Notes: generated from the letters alone by a model not told the origin. Counted from the first letter of the stretch, positions 16,287 to 26,100 are shown. The stretch is DNA of 64,000 bases from Bacilli bacterium (GCA_024408505.1 JAKSUZ010000004.1:1-64000), one strand, 5' to 3'. Translations and numbers: made by a program.

Positions 16287-16883
16287 ATGAATGAAATTTT
16301 ATTAGAAACTAAATTAGTTCCTGTTGTGGTTTTTAAATCAACAGCAGAAATTAAACCCACTCTTGACGCCTTAAAGGCGGGTGGAATTAAAGTTGCGGAA
16401 ATTTGTTTCCGTACTGCTTGCGCTGAAGAAGCACTTATTCAGGCTATTAAGCAATATCCTGATATGTTAATTGGCGCTGGCACAGTGATTAATGTTGATC
16501 AAGCCAAAAAAGCGATTAACGCTGGAGCAAAATTCATTGTTTCTCCAGGTTTAAGCGAAGAAGTATGCAAATACTGTAAAGAAAAGAACATTATTTATTT
16601 ACCAGGCGTGGTTACTCCAGGTGAAATTATGAAAGCGTTAGATTTAGGTTTAACTTATCTAAAATTCTTCCCCACTGGTGTATTTGGTGGTTTAAAGGCC
16701 ATTAAAGCATTAAGCGCAGCCTTCCCACAAGTAAAATTTATGCCTACTGGTGGTGTTGATAATAGTAATTTAAAAGAATTTATATCAGAAAAAGCAATCT
16801 TTGCGGTTGGTGGTAGTTGGCTTTTAAAAGGTGATATCAAAGCAAACTGCGAAACTGCGGTAAAAATTGTTAAAGGAGAATAA
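16287..16883 (+). CDS. eda: 2-keto-3-deoxy-6-phosphogluconate (KDPG) aldolase
   Basis: A 198-residue class I aldolase splitting KDPG into pyruvate and glyceraldehyde 3-phosphate. Visible are the catalytic Glu region AEICFR (Glu38), GAGTV (63-67), the Schiff-base lysine in LKFFPTG (Lys126), and the phosphate loop MPTGGV. Length is normal. It is the first gene of a plus-strand run and is followed after one base by KDG kinase, so the pair completes uronate breakdown. Confidence 0.95.
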   Translation: MNEILLETKLVPVVVFKSTAEIKPTLDALKAGGIKVAEICFRTACAEEALIQAIKQYPDMLIGAGTVINVDQAKKAINAGAKFIVSPGLSEEVCKYCKEKNIIYLPGVVTPGEIMKALDLGLTYLKFFPTGVFGGLKAIKALSAAFPQVKFMPTGGVDNSNLKEFISEKAIFAVGGSWLLKGDIKANCETAVKIVKGE

Positions 16884-16884
16884 T

Positions 16885-17907
16885 ATGGCAAAAATTGTTA
16901 CACTTGGCGAAATCATGCTTCGTTTATCAAGTCCATTAAATTCACGTTTAAGCGCTGCAAATACTTTTGATGTTTGCTATGGCGGCGGAGAAGCAAATGT
17001 GGCGGTTTCTTTAGCGCATTATGGTCATGATGCTTACTACGTAAGCAAATTACCGGATAATCCAATTGGTGATGCTGCTTTTAATGCATTAAGAAAAGAA
17101 GGGGTTAAAACTGACTTTATCGTTCGTGGTGGTAAACGCTTAGGAATCTATTATTTAGAGACTGGTTCAAGTATGCGCGCGAGCGTGGTGGTTTATGATC
17201 GTGCAAAAAGCGCAATCGCTGAAAGTCATACAAAAGAATATCAATTAAAAGAAGCGCTTAAAGGTGCAAAGATATTCCATTTCTCTGGTATTACACCAGC
17301 CTTAAGTGCTAATTGTGCTGAATTAACTTTAGAAGCTTGTAAGATGGCTAAAAAGTTAGGCGTATTAGTCTCTTGCGATCTTAACTTTAGAAAGAAATTA
17401 TGGACTAAGGAACAAGCACAAAAAGTTATGCGTCCATTAATGAAATATGTAGATATTTGTATTGGTAACGAAGAAGATGCGGAGAATTGCTTAGGCTTTA
17501 AACCCGATAGCGATGTCCTTAAAGGCAAAACCGATGCTGCTGGATATAAAGCTATATTTAAAGCGATGGCGAAAACCTTTGACTTTAAATTTGTTGCAAC
17601 TACATTAAGAGAATCATTCAGTGCTTCTCATAATGGTTGGAAAGCATTACTTTATGATGGAAAGAAATTCTACGAATCAAAACGCTATGATATTAATCCA
17701 ATCGTCGACCGTGTCGGAAGTGGTGATTCGTTCTCCGCTGGTTTAATTCATGGCTTATTAACTTATAAGAATAGACAAGATGCCGTTGAATTTGCGGTCG
17801 CTGCTAGTGCGTTAAAACACACGATTCCTGGTGACTTTAATCAAGTCTCGATTAAAGAAGTCGAAGCCTTAATGAAAGGTGATGGCTCAGGACGTGTCTC
17901 ACGTTAA
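16885..17907 (+). CDS. kdgK: 2-keto-3-deoxygluconate (KDG) kinase, PfkB family
   Basis: A 340-residue ribokinase-like (PfkB) kinase. It begins TLGEIMLRLSSP, has the glycine pair GGGEANVAVSLA (about 32-43), and ends with the anion-hole and catalytic-base motif RVGSGDSFSAGLIHGL. It phosphorylates KDG to KDPG for the aldolase next to it. The ATG at 16885 is chosen because AAAGGAGAA lies just before it. The stop codon shares its last base with the ATG of the following lipoprotein, linking carbon metabolism and surface genes in one transcript. Confidence 0.9.
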   Translation: MAKIVTLGEIMLRLSSPLNSRLSAANTFDVCYGGGEANVAVSLAHYGHDAYYVSKLPDNPIGDAAFNALRKEGVKTDFIVRGGKRLGIYYLETGSSMRASVVVYDRAKSAIAESHTKEYQLKEALKGAKIFHFSGITPALSANCAELTLEACKMAKKLGVLVSCDLNFRKKLWTKEQAQKVMRPLMKYVDICIGNEEDAENCLGFKPDSDVLKGKTDAAGYKAIFKAMAKTFDFKFVATTLRESFSASHNGWKALLYDGKKFYESKRYDINPIVDRVGSGDSFSAGLIHGLLTYKNRQDAVEFAVAASALKHTIPGDFNQVSIKEVEALMKGDGSGRVSR

Positions 17908-18713
17908 TGAATAAAATTAAATATTTAATTTTTGTACCAACTCTATTCTCTCTTTTTGCTTGTGGTAATAAGCGTTTACCTAAAAGAAAAGATGGAAATA
18001 CTTGTAACATTACTTTAGTTAGTAATTATGACAAGATTACATTAGATTGTCCTGAAGTAGTCCCGATGGACAAAGATTTAGAAATCCATTTAAATATTCC
18101 TTATTGTGACTGTCCTAATGACACTACATGGAAAGAAGAACCAACCGCTGATAAAGAAGGCGTTCTTAAAACACCTAATCTTGAATATATTGTAAATATT
18201 GGTGACATCAATATTTTTATCGGCGGTGAAGAATTTAATGAATCATTCATTTATTATGGTGAAACTAAAGGTAATGGTCTTTTAACCATCTCGCATGAAT
18301 ATGTTATTAATGACATCGAAATTCGTATTGATGCTAAAGCAAGAGAAAGATTATTCTTATTCGGCTTAGATTTTGGCCCTAGCATTGAAGAGAGAAGAAT
18401 TAAAGGTGATACTACTAACGAAGGCGGAGATATTGAGGTGAAGTTTGAGGCTAACTACCAAAATAAAAAATATCCAATTCAAACTCTAACCGGTGGAGAA
18501 GCTTTTCCGGTTTTCGAAGATGATGATGTAGAGATTACTTTCAATTCACTTAGACCTCTACCAGATAAAATCTGGCTCCGTTATAATTCGCGCTATGCCA
18601 TAGAAGGACTTCAATTTACTTGTAAATATGAATCCAATACAAAATGCATCTTTAAAATTCCGCATTATGTCATAAATGATCACTTAAGCGTTTTACAATA
18701 TGGAGAAAAATGA
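17907..18713 (+). CDS. Lyase-associated lipoprotein, family A, copy 1
   Basis: A 268-residue lipoprotein (signal peptide, lipobox FAC, Cys19) of a family I do not recognise. It is homologous to the lipoproteins at 20812-21678 and 31568-32425. Shared blocks are the start (P.RKDGxTCNI), a VPMDKDLE-like segment, NIFIGGEEF/VLIGGKEYP, a FPVFExDxVEITF-like block, and the C-terminal IPHYVINDHLS. The predicted fold is all-beta. Each of the three copies stands directly before a PL8-like lyase, here with 3 bases between, so it probably binds the polysaccharide or the lyase at the surface. The start overlaps the kdgK stop (TAATG). Confidence 0.7.
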   Translation: MNKIKYLIFVPTLFSLFACGNKRLPKRKDGNTCNITLVSNYDKITLDCPEVVPMDKDLEIHLNIPYCDCPNDTTWKEEPTADKEGVLKTPNLEYIVNIGDINIFIGGEEFNESFIYYGETKGNGLLTISHEYVINDIEIRIDAKARERLFLFGLDFGPSIEERRIKGDTTNEGGDIEVKFEANYQNKKYPIQTLTGGEAFPVFEDDDVEITFNSLRPLPDKIWLRYNSRYAIEGLQFTCKYESNTKCIFKIPHYVINDHLSVLQYGEK

Positions 18714-18716
18714 TTT

Positions 18717-20762
18717 ATGAAAAAAATTACTTTTGTTTTTCTTCCGTTTATCGTTACTCCATGTGTAGTTTCATGTAATCGTTCGGATGACTTTACCGCT
18801 ATGCGCGATGCCTATCGGAAATATTTAATTGAGACTACAAATTTTGACGATTATAAAGACAAAACCGCTAGTGATATTATGCAAGAAGTAAATAGCAAAG
18901 ATATCGGTGGAATTGAAACTTATTATTTCCCTGATTTAGACTACGATTATTGCTATGATCGTGCTTCCGATAAGTGGCCAGCTTTAAAGCATATGAATCG
19001 GACTTTCCATATTACTTTAGCATATGCTACTAGACACGATAACGCTCTTAAAGATATTGCAGTTAAACTCACTAATTATTGGGTATTTAATAATTATCGA
19101 AACACGAATTGGTTTAATAATGAGTTAGGTGCAGATAGCACATTAGGAAATATCGGATTATTCATTTACGATGATTTATGTCCAAAAGCACAATCAATGT
19201 TACGTGGGAGAATTGCCGAAGCAAGTATTTATCATCATCCATCCCTAGCAACACATACTGGCGCGAATTTATTTGATTTTGTAAATGCAACATTAAAGTC
19301 TTCAATTATTTCACGTAATTGGGAAGAACTAGATTTTGGAATCACTCGTGCGGAAGATGAAATTACCGATGAAAATAAAGAAGGGTTCCAAAAGGATGGT
19401 TCTTTCTTTCAACATGGTCAACAATTGCAAACAGCGTCATATGGCAAGTCATCACTACGCCTTGGACGAATTATGTATGTTCTTAGTCATTCAAGTCGTA
19501 AATTTGATCAAAGCAAATTAAATATTATTTCGCGTTATATTCTTCGTGGTCTACGTAGTATCACTCATAAAGGATATTTAAATTATAGTTCGGCTGGTCG
19601 TGAATATGTTAGACGTAACAATATGACCACAAGCGGTTTATCCGATTTAAAATTCTTTGTTGATTATCCTGGCTTCCCCGATAATGATCAATTAATTAAA
19701 TACATTGATGATAACGAAAATAAACGTTCAACATTTAATGGCATTGTTTATTTTGATAACGCCAAGATGGTAACCATGAATATTGATGACTTATATATTT
19801 CCTTTAAAGGCGCTGATTATAATCTCACTAATACTGAATGCGTAACCGATGAAAATTCTTTAGGATTAAATTTATCTTACGCCACAAATACATGCATTAT
19901 GGACCGTGGAGATGAATATTATAATATCCCGGCTTTGTGGGATTATTCTTATATTCCTGGCACTACATCAATTCAATACTATCAAGGCAAACCTCTTGGT
20001 GATAACTTTATGTCTGATGGCGATAAAAACATTTATAAAATCAATACCGAATGTTATAAAGATTCATTGTATGAACAAACCTTACCTACACCAGAACCAT
20101 ATGGAAGTAACCTCACTTATAAAAGTGGATATGACGAAGCAAATAACATTGCCTACTTTATGCAACGGAGTAGACATCACGAAGAAAACGAATTCACCAT
20201 CACTAGCATTGCTTGCGAAGATGGGATGGTATTAATTGGAGCGGAATTATCTTATACTGGAGAAAAAAGCGCACAATATATCGAAGGTACTGGGTTAAAA
20301 GTTGATCCTACTCTTCATACAACTTTACAGCAATGCATGGCGACTGGGAATGAAGAATTAAGTGCAGATGGATTAACTCTAACATGTGGTAATGCTTTTT
20401 ATCGTTCGTTAGACGGGAAAGAAATTAACGTTGTCAAAGATAGAATGGTTAATAGTAAAGAATATCGTAATTATCGTAGATACGATGATAAGGATTTAGG
20501 TGAAGATGTTAGCGGTAAACTCTTCCTTGCGTATTTAAATTTAGAAACTAATAGAGATGGTAAGTACGCTTATTCTATTCAACCGACCACAAGAAAAAGC
20601 AAAGTATTCGAAGTAAAAAATAATTTTGATCGAGATGAGGTTCAAGAAGTAAGACTACCAAATGGAAAGGTGGTTATTATTCCTTATAAAACTGTTTCTC
20701 AATATCAACCATCTGTTGGCGGTCCAATAAATTTAATAAAAGATATGATTGTCATTCTTTAG
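18717..20762 (+). CDS. Lipoprotein polysaccharide lyase, PL8-like, copy 1
   Basis: A 681-residue surface lipoprotein (lipobox VVSC, Cys20) resembling family-8 polysaccharide lyases (hyaluronate, chondroitin AC, xanthan lyases), which cut next to uronic acid by beta-elimination. The N-terminal alpha-toroid (about 25-320) has NTNWFNNELG, which fits the aromatic patch NWWxxEIG of the family. Catalytic residues line up: Asn184 (TGANLFD), His233 and Tyr242 (QHGQQLQTASYG), Arg295 (SAGREY). The beta domain has WDYSYIPGTTS, as in NPYKMPGTTE of hyaluronate lyase. The substrate is not decided by sequence. Followed by a terminator. Confidence 0.85.
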   Translation: MKKITFVFLPFIVTPCVVSCNRSDDFTAMRDAYRKYLIETTNFDDYKDKTASDIMQEVNSKDIGGIETYYFPDLDYDYCYDRASDKWPALKHMNRTFHITLAYATRHDNALKDIAVKLTNYWVFNNYRNTNWFNNELGADSTLGNIGLFIYDDLCPKAQSMLRGRIAEASIYHHPSLATHTGANLFDFVNATLKSSIISRNWEELDFGITRAEDEITDENKEGFQKDGSFFQHGQQLQTASYGKSSLRLGRIMYVLSHSSRKFDQSKLNIISRYILRGLRSITHKGYLNYSSAGREYVRRNNMTTSGLSDLKFFVDYPGFPDNDQLIKYIDDNENKRSTFNGIVYFDNAKMVTMNIDDLYISFKGADYNLTNTECVTDENSLGLNLSYATNTCIMDRGDEYYNIPALWDYSYIPGTTSIQYYQGKPLGDNFMSDGDKNIYKINTECYKDSLYEQTLPTPEPYGSNLTYKSGYDEANNIAYFMQRSRHHEENEFTITSIACEDGMVLIGAELSYTGEKSAQYIEGTGLKVDPTLHTTLQQCMATGNEELSADGLTLTCGNAFYRSLDGKEINVVKDRMVNSKEYRNYRRYDDKDLGEDVSGKLFLAYLNLETNRDGKYAYSIQPTTRKSKVFEVKNNFDRDEVQEVRLPNGKVVIIPYKTVSQYQPSVGGPINLIKDMIVIL

Positions 20763-20769
20763 ACAGGAA

Positions 20770-20796
20770 AGGTATTTGTAAAACAAATATCTTTTT
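20770..20796 (+). terminator. Terminator after PL8-like lyase 1
   Basis: AGGTATTTG (20770-20778) and CAAATATCT (20784-20792) form a 9-bp stem with one G-U pair and a TAAAA loop, followed by TTTTG. It would end the eda-kdgK-lipoprotein-lyase transcript, 8 bases after the lyase stop. Confidence 0.65.
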
Positions 20797-20804
20797 GTTA
20801 TAAT
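20796..20804 (+). promoter_or_regulatory. Extended -10 promoter of lipoprotein/lyase pair 2 (leaderless type)
   Basis: TGTTATAAT at 20796-20804 is a perfect extended -10. The ATG at 20812 begins only 7 bases later, so the transcript would start at or next to the start codon. It follows the terminator stem directly. Confidence 0.6.
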
Positions 20805-20811
20805 TTTACAT

Positions 20812-21678
20812 ATGAAAAAATGTATTTATTTGCTTATCGTGCCAACGTTAATTGCTTTAACCTCTTGTGGCAATAAATATCCCCATCATAAATCAGGCGA
20901 ATTTTGTAATGTAACATTTATTGGACATGATGTTAGTTGTGATTGCCCATCCTATACACATATGGATCGTGATTTAGATCTTAAACTCAATATTCCGTTT
21001 TTTGATCACGAAGATGCAGTTTGGGAACAGACTCCAACCGAAGATAGCGAAGGCCAACTTGATAAACCGGTTCAAGAATATGCTGTTAGTGTTAATGACA
21101 TTAAAGTGTTAATTGGTGGTAAGGAATATCCAGATTCATGGTGTTTCTATTATCGCCATAACGATGATAATTTATTAAAAATTAAAAAAGAATATGTTGT
21201 GGATGATATAACGATTGATGTTACCGCTCATCCTTTTGGCGATTTATTCTTGTACGGGATAGTTATAGGCGATGAATTGTGGCATCGTTGGATTGATAGC
21301 GAAGAAGAGATAAGCGAAGAGTACCCTCATGATTTGCAAATTGATTTAGCGACTTTTTATCAAAGTAAACCATATCCAATAAAAACTTTATCAGGCCAAA
21401 AAACTTTCCCGGTTCTTGAACACGATAATGTCGACATCACATTCGAAGTAACTGATCAAGAACATCCACCGCTTCCTAATGATATTCGCTTGCGCAGTAA
21501 TGCACGTTACGCTGCGATGGGGACTGATTATACTCGTGAATATTCTAATCAATATACTTATAAACCTGATGAATCAAATTCAGAAACTTGGATAACCGGT
21601 TATCAGACTTGCCATTTAGTCGTCCCTCATTACATAGTGATGGATCACATTTCATTTAGACAATTTGGTACGGAGTGA
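20812..21678 (+). CDS. Lyase-associated lipoprotein, family A, copy 2
   Basis: A 288-residue lipoprotein (lipobox LTSC, Cys19) homologous to the copies at 17907 and 31568. Shared blocks include HHKSGEFCNVTF near the start, MDRDLDLKLNIPF, VLIGGKEYPDSW, KTFPVLEHDNVDITF and VPHYIVMDHISF. No known enzyme motif is visible. It has its own leaderless-type promoter and is followed after 4 bases by PL8-like lyase 2. The strict pairing with a lyase points to substrate capture or lyase docking at the cell surface. Confidence 0.7.
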   Translation: MKKCIYLLIVPTLIALTSCGNKYPHHKSGEFCNVTFIGHDVSCDCPSYTHMDRDLDLKLNIPFFDHEDAVWEQTPTEDSEGQLDKPVQEYAVSVNDIKVLIGGKEYPDSWCFYYRHNDDNLLKIKKEYVVDDITIDVTAHPFGDLFLYGIVIGDELWHRWIDSEEEISEEYPHDLQIDLATFYQSKPYPIKTLSGQKTFPVLEHDNVDITFEVTDQEHPPLPNDIRLRSNARYAAMGTDYTREYSNQYTYKPDESNSETWITGYQTCHLVVPHYIVMDHISFRQFGTE

Positions 21679-21682
21679 TTTT

Positions 21683-24190
21683 ATGAAAAAGATTATTCAA
21701 CATACTTTAAATAAATCGACACTCCCTGATTACTATGAAGTGGTCATCACTTTTATCGACGATGATGGAATAAATAAACAGGAGACTGTTTTTGTTACAA
21801 GTAAGTTAGGGGAAAGTAATCAATACTATATTGATGAAGCCAAAAGATATTTTGAAAATAAATATCATTTACCTAGCACCACTCCACGTCGCCGTTTAAA
21901 ATTTAAAGGAAAACCATTAGCCATCACTATCGCATCAGTAGTATTGGTCGTAGCTACTGTTACCGGAATTACTTTAGGCGTAGTTTTATCTAATCAAGGC
22001 GGAGGCGCTATTGAAAAAGATGAATTTGATAAAATGCATGATTACTACACTAATTACATTATCAATAATGTCAAAATCGATTACTATAAAGATTTAAGCG
22101 CTGATCAAATCATGAACCATGTTTATTGGAAAGATGATAGCGAAGGACAACCAATATTTACAACTATAAAAACAACAAAAATCGCTGGTGTTGAAACTTA
22201 TTATTTAGACGGCATTAATTATAACGATGGCACAAATCGTGATATTTGGCCCGCTGCCACTCATGTTGGTGAAGCAAGAGCAATCGCGGCTGTTGCCACC
22301 ATAAAAAACGACCCAAAGATTATGGATATTGCTACGAAGATGACATACTTCTGGGTCTATAACAACTTTAGAAGTACCAACTGGTGGCATAATGAATTAG
22401 GCGCTGGAGCTAATACTCTAGCCGATCTTGGTCTATTTACCTACGATCATATGAACGATCAGGGAAAAGCGATGCTAGTTAGCAAAGTCGCGAATGCTAG
22501 TTTTTACTATCGTCCATCTTTATTAACTCACTCTGGCACCAATTTATTTGACTATGCCGATATTACATTAAGATCTTCTATCTTTACAAGAAACAAAGAA
22601 GAATTTAATTTGGCGGTTAAAAGAATAGAAGACGAAATTAATGTTCTTCATAAAGAAGGCTTCCAGCAAGATGGATCTTTCTTTCAACACGGACAACAAG
22701 TACAAATTGCTAGTTATGGCAAAGAAGGGATTATACGGATGGCGAAAGTTTTACGCGCCATTTCTTCAACTGGTCACAAATTCCCGCGGGAAAAAATGCA
22801 AATTCTAGAACGTTTCGTTTTACGCGGCCTACGTGATATGACACATAAAGGCTATATCAACTATTCCGCTACCTGCCGTCAATATTGCCGTAAAAATAAT
22901 TTGAAAACTAGTGAAAATAATTTTAATGGTTTAAGTGAATACATTCTCCTTCCCGACTTTGAAAAGAATGAGGAGTTGCAACAATATCTCGACAATCTTG
23001 ATCAAGGCAAATCAACTTTTAGCGGTATTGAATACTTTGACAACGCTCACATGATTGCCGCCAATCTCAATGATTTATATATTTCATTTAAAGGCACAGA
23101 TTGGTATCTCACTAATACCGAATGCGTTAATGAAGAAAATCGCCTTGGCCTTAATTTATCATACGGCACCAACACTTGCGTGATGGATAAAGGCAATGAA
23201 TACGATGATATTTCTCCGGTTTGGAACTATGCCTATATTCCCGGCACTACGTCAATTAATCTTAACGATGCTAACGTTAAAATAAGGCAGCCAAATGAAG
23301 ACTTTACTCATCCTGAATATAATGATTCCGCCTTAATTAAAATGGCACGTAACGAATATTATAAAGATGAATTATTTGAATCTCGCTTACCAGAGAAAAT
23401 ACCTGATGGTATTTGTGCTTATGGTGGTGGGACATACTCAAGGCCAACTCTAACAAACGAAGCTTTTAGTTGGTCAATGCAAGGAAGCACTCATCATAGT
23501 GAAAACACTTTTGCAGTTGGCTGCGTTGCTTGTCGATATGGATTAATTTGTGTCGGTGCCAATTTATCCTATACCGGTAGTGTTACAAAAGATTTATTTT
23601 TTTCTATAACTCCACGAAAACTTCACACTACAATCGAACAATGTCTTTATGACCCAACTGCAAAAGGCGAATACGAATTAAGTCTTGACAATAAAACTTT
23701 ACGATATGGTAATGCCTTATACAAAATAATTCCCGACATAGTAGATACAACGGAAGACGATAAAATTACTGTCGTGCAACCGCATATAAAACTTACCGGT
23801 GCATGGGGAAGAAATAGAAATCCAACCGAAGAAGAAAAACTAGAAGTAACCGAAGAAGATGTTTTATTAGCTTATATCAATCATGGCAACGCATTTGATG
23901 GTAATGGCGCTCCAATTAAATATAAATATGCTTATAGCATCCAACCAGCATCAATCAATAGTAATGTCGAATTCAAAGTTGTTAATAATCTCAATGATGA
24001 ATGGAATGTACAAGAAATATTAATAATTAATGCAGACAAAAATGAAACAACTGACATTGTTTTACCTTATGGCGGTCCTCAACCTGGAAGCGAAGGATAT
24101 ACTTTATATGTTAAAGATAAACAAGGGCAACCAATAAAAGTTAAATTAACAAAGGGGGAAATGTATGCTAAAACAGTCTCTAACAATTAA
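21683..24190 (+). CDS. Membrane-anchored PL8-like polysaccharide lyase, copy 2
   Basis: An 835-residue lyase related to the copies at 18717 and 32425, but with a different N-terminus: about 78 cytoplasmic residues, one transmembrane helix (about 80-102), then the lyase toroid outside. The aromatic patch is STNWWHNELG. Catalytic residues are Asn287 (SGTNLFD), His336 and Tyr345 (QHGQQVQIASYG) and Arg399 (SATCRQY). The ATG at 21683 follows GGAGTGA. The C-terminus overlaps the next gene by 26 bases. The cytoplasmic part (YYEVVITFIDDDGINKQ) may sense or contact a cytosolic partner; I do not recognise it. Confidence 0.84.
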   Translation: MKKIIQHTLNKSTLPDYYEVVITFIDDDGINKQETVFVTSKLGESNQYYIDEAKRYFENKYHLPSTTPRRRLKFKGKPLAITIASVVLVVATVTGITLGVVLSNQGGGAIEKDEFDKMHDYYTNYIINNVKIDYYKDLSADQIMNHVYWKDDSEGQPIFTTIKTTKIAGVETYYLDGINYNDGTNRDIWPAATHVGEARAIAAVATIKNDPKIMDIATKMTYFWVYNNFRSTNWWHNELGAGANTLADLGLFTYDHMNDQGKAMLVSKVANASFYYRPSLLTHSGTNLFDYADITLRSSIFTRNKEEFNLAVKRIEDEINVLHKEGFQQDGSFFQHGQQVQIASYGKEGIIRMAKVLRAISSTGHKFPREKMQILERFVLRGLRDMTHKGYINYSATCRQYCRKNNLKTSENNFNGLSEYILLPDFEKNEELQQYLDNLDQGKSTFSGIEYFDNAHMIAANLNDLYISFKGTDWYLTNTECVNEENRLGLNLSYGTNTCVMDKGNEYDDISPVWNYAYIPGTTSINLNDANVKIRQPNEDFTHPEYNDSALIKMARNEYYKDELFESRLPEKIPDGICAYGGGTYSRPTLTNEAFSWSMQGSTHHSENTFAVGCVACRYGLICVGANLSYTGSVTKDLFFSITPRKLHTTIEQCLYDPTAKGEYELSLDNKTLRYGNALYKIIPDIVDTTEDDKITVVQPHIKLTGAWGRNRNPTEEEKLEVTEEDVLLAYINHGNAFDGNGAPIKYKYAYSIQPASINSNVEFKVVNNLNDEWNVQEILIINADKNETTDIVLPYGGPQPGSEGYTLYVKDKQGQPIKVKLTKGEMYAKTVSNN

Positions 24191-25376
24191 CGGTCTTAAT
24201 TTACCAAATCGAGTAGTGATTCAACCAATGGAGGGTTGCGACTGCGAATTTGATGATGGACGTCCAAGTGAACTAACACTTAAAAAGTACATTAATAATG
24301 CGCGTAGTGGCGCAGCCATTATTTGGTTTGAAGCTAATGCAGTCTGTCCAGAAGGTAGAACTAATCATCGACAAATGATGATTACCGAGAAAAACGTGAG
24401 CGCCTTTAGGGATATGCTTAAGCAAGTTCGCGAAACCGCAATGAAAGAATTTGGTTATGCACCAATTTGTATTATCCAATTAACTCATTCAGGAAGACAG
24501 AGCATCGTTCCAATGATCGCTTATCGTCATCCGCTTTATGAAAAAACTCGTCCAGTAACCGATGAGAACATCGTAACGGATGAATACCTTGATACTTTAC
24601 CTGATTTATACGTTAAAGCCGCAAAACTTGCAAAAGAGGCTGGTTTTGATGGAGTAGATGTTAAATCATGTCATGGTTATTTATTTCAAGAAGTATTAAG
24701 TGGATTTACTCGTCCTGGTCGATATGGCGGATCATTTGAAAACCGTAGTAAGTTATTTATTGATTCAATTACTAAAGTAAGACAAGTGATGCCAAAAGAC
24801 TTTATCGTGGCTAGTCGGATTTCAATTACGGATATGATTCCAAAACCATATGGATTTGGTACTACTGAAGATAATAAAATGGATTTAACCGAGCCTAAGA
24901 AATTATTAGGAATGTTAGAAAAATTAGGCATTAATTTAATTAACATTACTTTAGGTAATCCATATTATAATCCACATGTTAATCGTCCATTTAAGAAAGG
25001 GCCTTATGTTCCAGAAGAAAAACCAGAAGTTGGTCTAAATCGTTTCTATGAAGTCGGTAAAGAATTAAAGAAAACTTTCCCGAATATGTATTTTGTTATT
25101 TCAGGTCTTTCTTATTACCGTGAGAATTTATTTGAGATGAGTGAAAAACTCTTAAATGATAAATGCTGCGACTTAGTCGGTTATGGTCGATTAAGTTTAG
25201 CCTACCCAACCTTCTACGCAGACTACGTAAAAGGCAAATTCCAAGCGAACAAATGTTGTTTAGCTTGCTCTAACTGTACCGTTTTAATGCGTCATAAACA
25301 GGTTGCTGGTTGTGCCGTATTTAACGAATATTATCGGAACTTATTAAAGGAGAAAGTATTATGTCAAAAAAAGTAG
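24165..25376 (+). CDS. Old Yellow Enzyme-family flavin reductase with Fe-S motif
   Basis: A 403-residue FMN TIM-barrel protein of the Old Yellow Enzyme/2,4-dienoyl-CoA reductase family. It starts LNLPNRVVIQPMEG, has QLTHSGRQS (about 105-113), the barrel motif GFDGVDVKSCHGYLFQEVLSGFTRPGRYGGSFENR, and a C-terminal cysteine cluster CCLACSNC...GC typical of the 4Fe-4S site in FadH/BaiCD-type enzymes. The C-terminal FAD/NAD domain of FadH is missing, so it needs a separate electron donor. The family reduces activated C=C bonds. Here it may act on an enone or unsaturated uronate intermediate (inference). Confidence 0.85.
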   Translation: MLKQSLTINGLNLPNRVVIQPMEGCDCEFDDGRPSELTLKKYINNARSGAAIIWFEANAVCPEGRTNHRQMMITEKNVSAFRDMLKQVRETAMKEFGYAPICIIQLTHSGRQSIVPMIAYRHPLYEKTRPVTDENIVTDEYLDTLPDLYVKAAKLAKEAGFDGVDVKSCHGYLFQEVLSGFTRPGRYGGSFENRSKLFIDSITKVRQVMPKDFIVASRISITDMIPKPYGFGTTEDNKMDLTEPKKLLGMLEKLGINLINITLGNPYYNPHVNRPFKKGPYVPEEKPEVGLNRFYEVGKELKKTFPNMYFVISGLSYYRENLFEMSEKLLNDKCCDLVGYGRLSLAYPTFYADYVKGKFQANKCCLACSNCTVLMRHKQVAGCAVFNEYYRNLLKEKVLCQKK

Positions 25377-26098
25377 CCGTAGTAACTGGTTCCTATCAAG
25401 GAATTGGTAAAGGTATCGCTGACTTATTAGCGAAAAATGATTATCAGGTCATTTATTCTGATGTCCAACCAAGTATGGATGGAGTGGAATATGTGAAGTG
25501 TGACATTTCTAATGCAGATGACCGCAAAAACTTAAAGGACTATATTGAAAAGAAATATGGCCGTTTAGACTTACTAGTTAATAACGCAGGCGTTGCGTGT
25601 AAAGTAAGAATGGATATCTTAGAAACCACTGAAGAATCTTTTGATCGTTTAATTAGAATTAACACTAAAGGAACCTTCTTTATGTGCCAAACATTTGCAA
25701 ACTTTATGATTGCATCTTTAAAGAAAGGCATTGAAGGATATCAACCACGCATTGTTAATATTGCATCTAACTCAAGTTACACTTCTAGTGTGAGTCGTGG
25801 AGAATATTGTATCTCCAAGGCTGGTGTCAGTATGGTCACTACTTTATTCGCGGATAAATTAGGTGAATACAATATTCCAGTTCTAGAAGTTAGACCAGGA
25901 ATTATTAAAACTCCAATGACTGAAGTCGTTACTGCTAAATACGATAAATTAATCGCTGAAGGTATCACTCCAACTAAACGTTGGGGTCAACCAGAAGATA
26001 TTGCGAAAGCAGTTCTTGCCGTTGCGAATGGTTTACTTGACTTCTCAACTGGTACCGCGATTAACGTTGATGGCGGCTTCCACATTAAAAGACTATAA
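25361..26098 (+). CDS. Short-chain dehydrogenase/reductase
   Basis: A 245-residue classical SDR. Cofactor motif TGSYQGIGKGIA (9-20), NNAG (about 73-76), catalytic Ser...YCISK (about 151-155), and the C-terminal STGTAINVDGGF. It interconverts a hydroxyl and a ketone with NAD(P)H; a KduD-like or FabG-like role is possible but sequence alone does not decide. It overlaps the flavin reductase by 16 bases and is followed after 2 bases by the FAD protein, so the three are co-translated and probably act in series. Confidence 0.85.
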   Translation: MSKKVAVVTGSYQGIGKGIADLLAKNDYQVIYSDVQPSMDGVEYVKCDISNADDRKNLKDYIEKKYGRLDLLVNNAGVACKVRMDILETTEESFDRLIRINTKGTFFMCQTFANFMIASLKKGIEGYQPRIVNIASNSSYTSSVSRGEYCISKAGVSMVTTLFADKLGEYNIPVLEVRPGIIKTPMTEVVTAKYDKLIAEGITPTKRWGQPEDIAKAVLAVANGLLDFSTGTAINVDGGFHIKRL

Positions 26099-26100
26099 TC

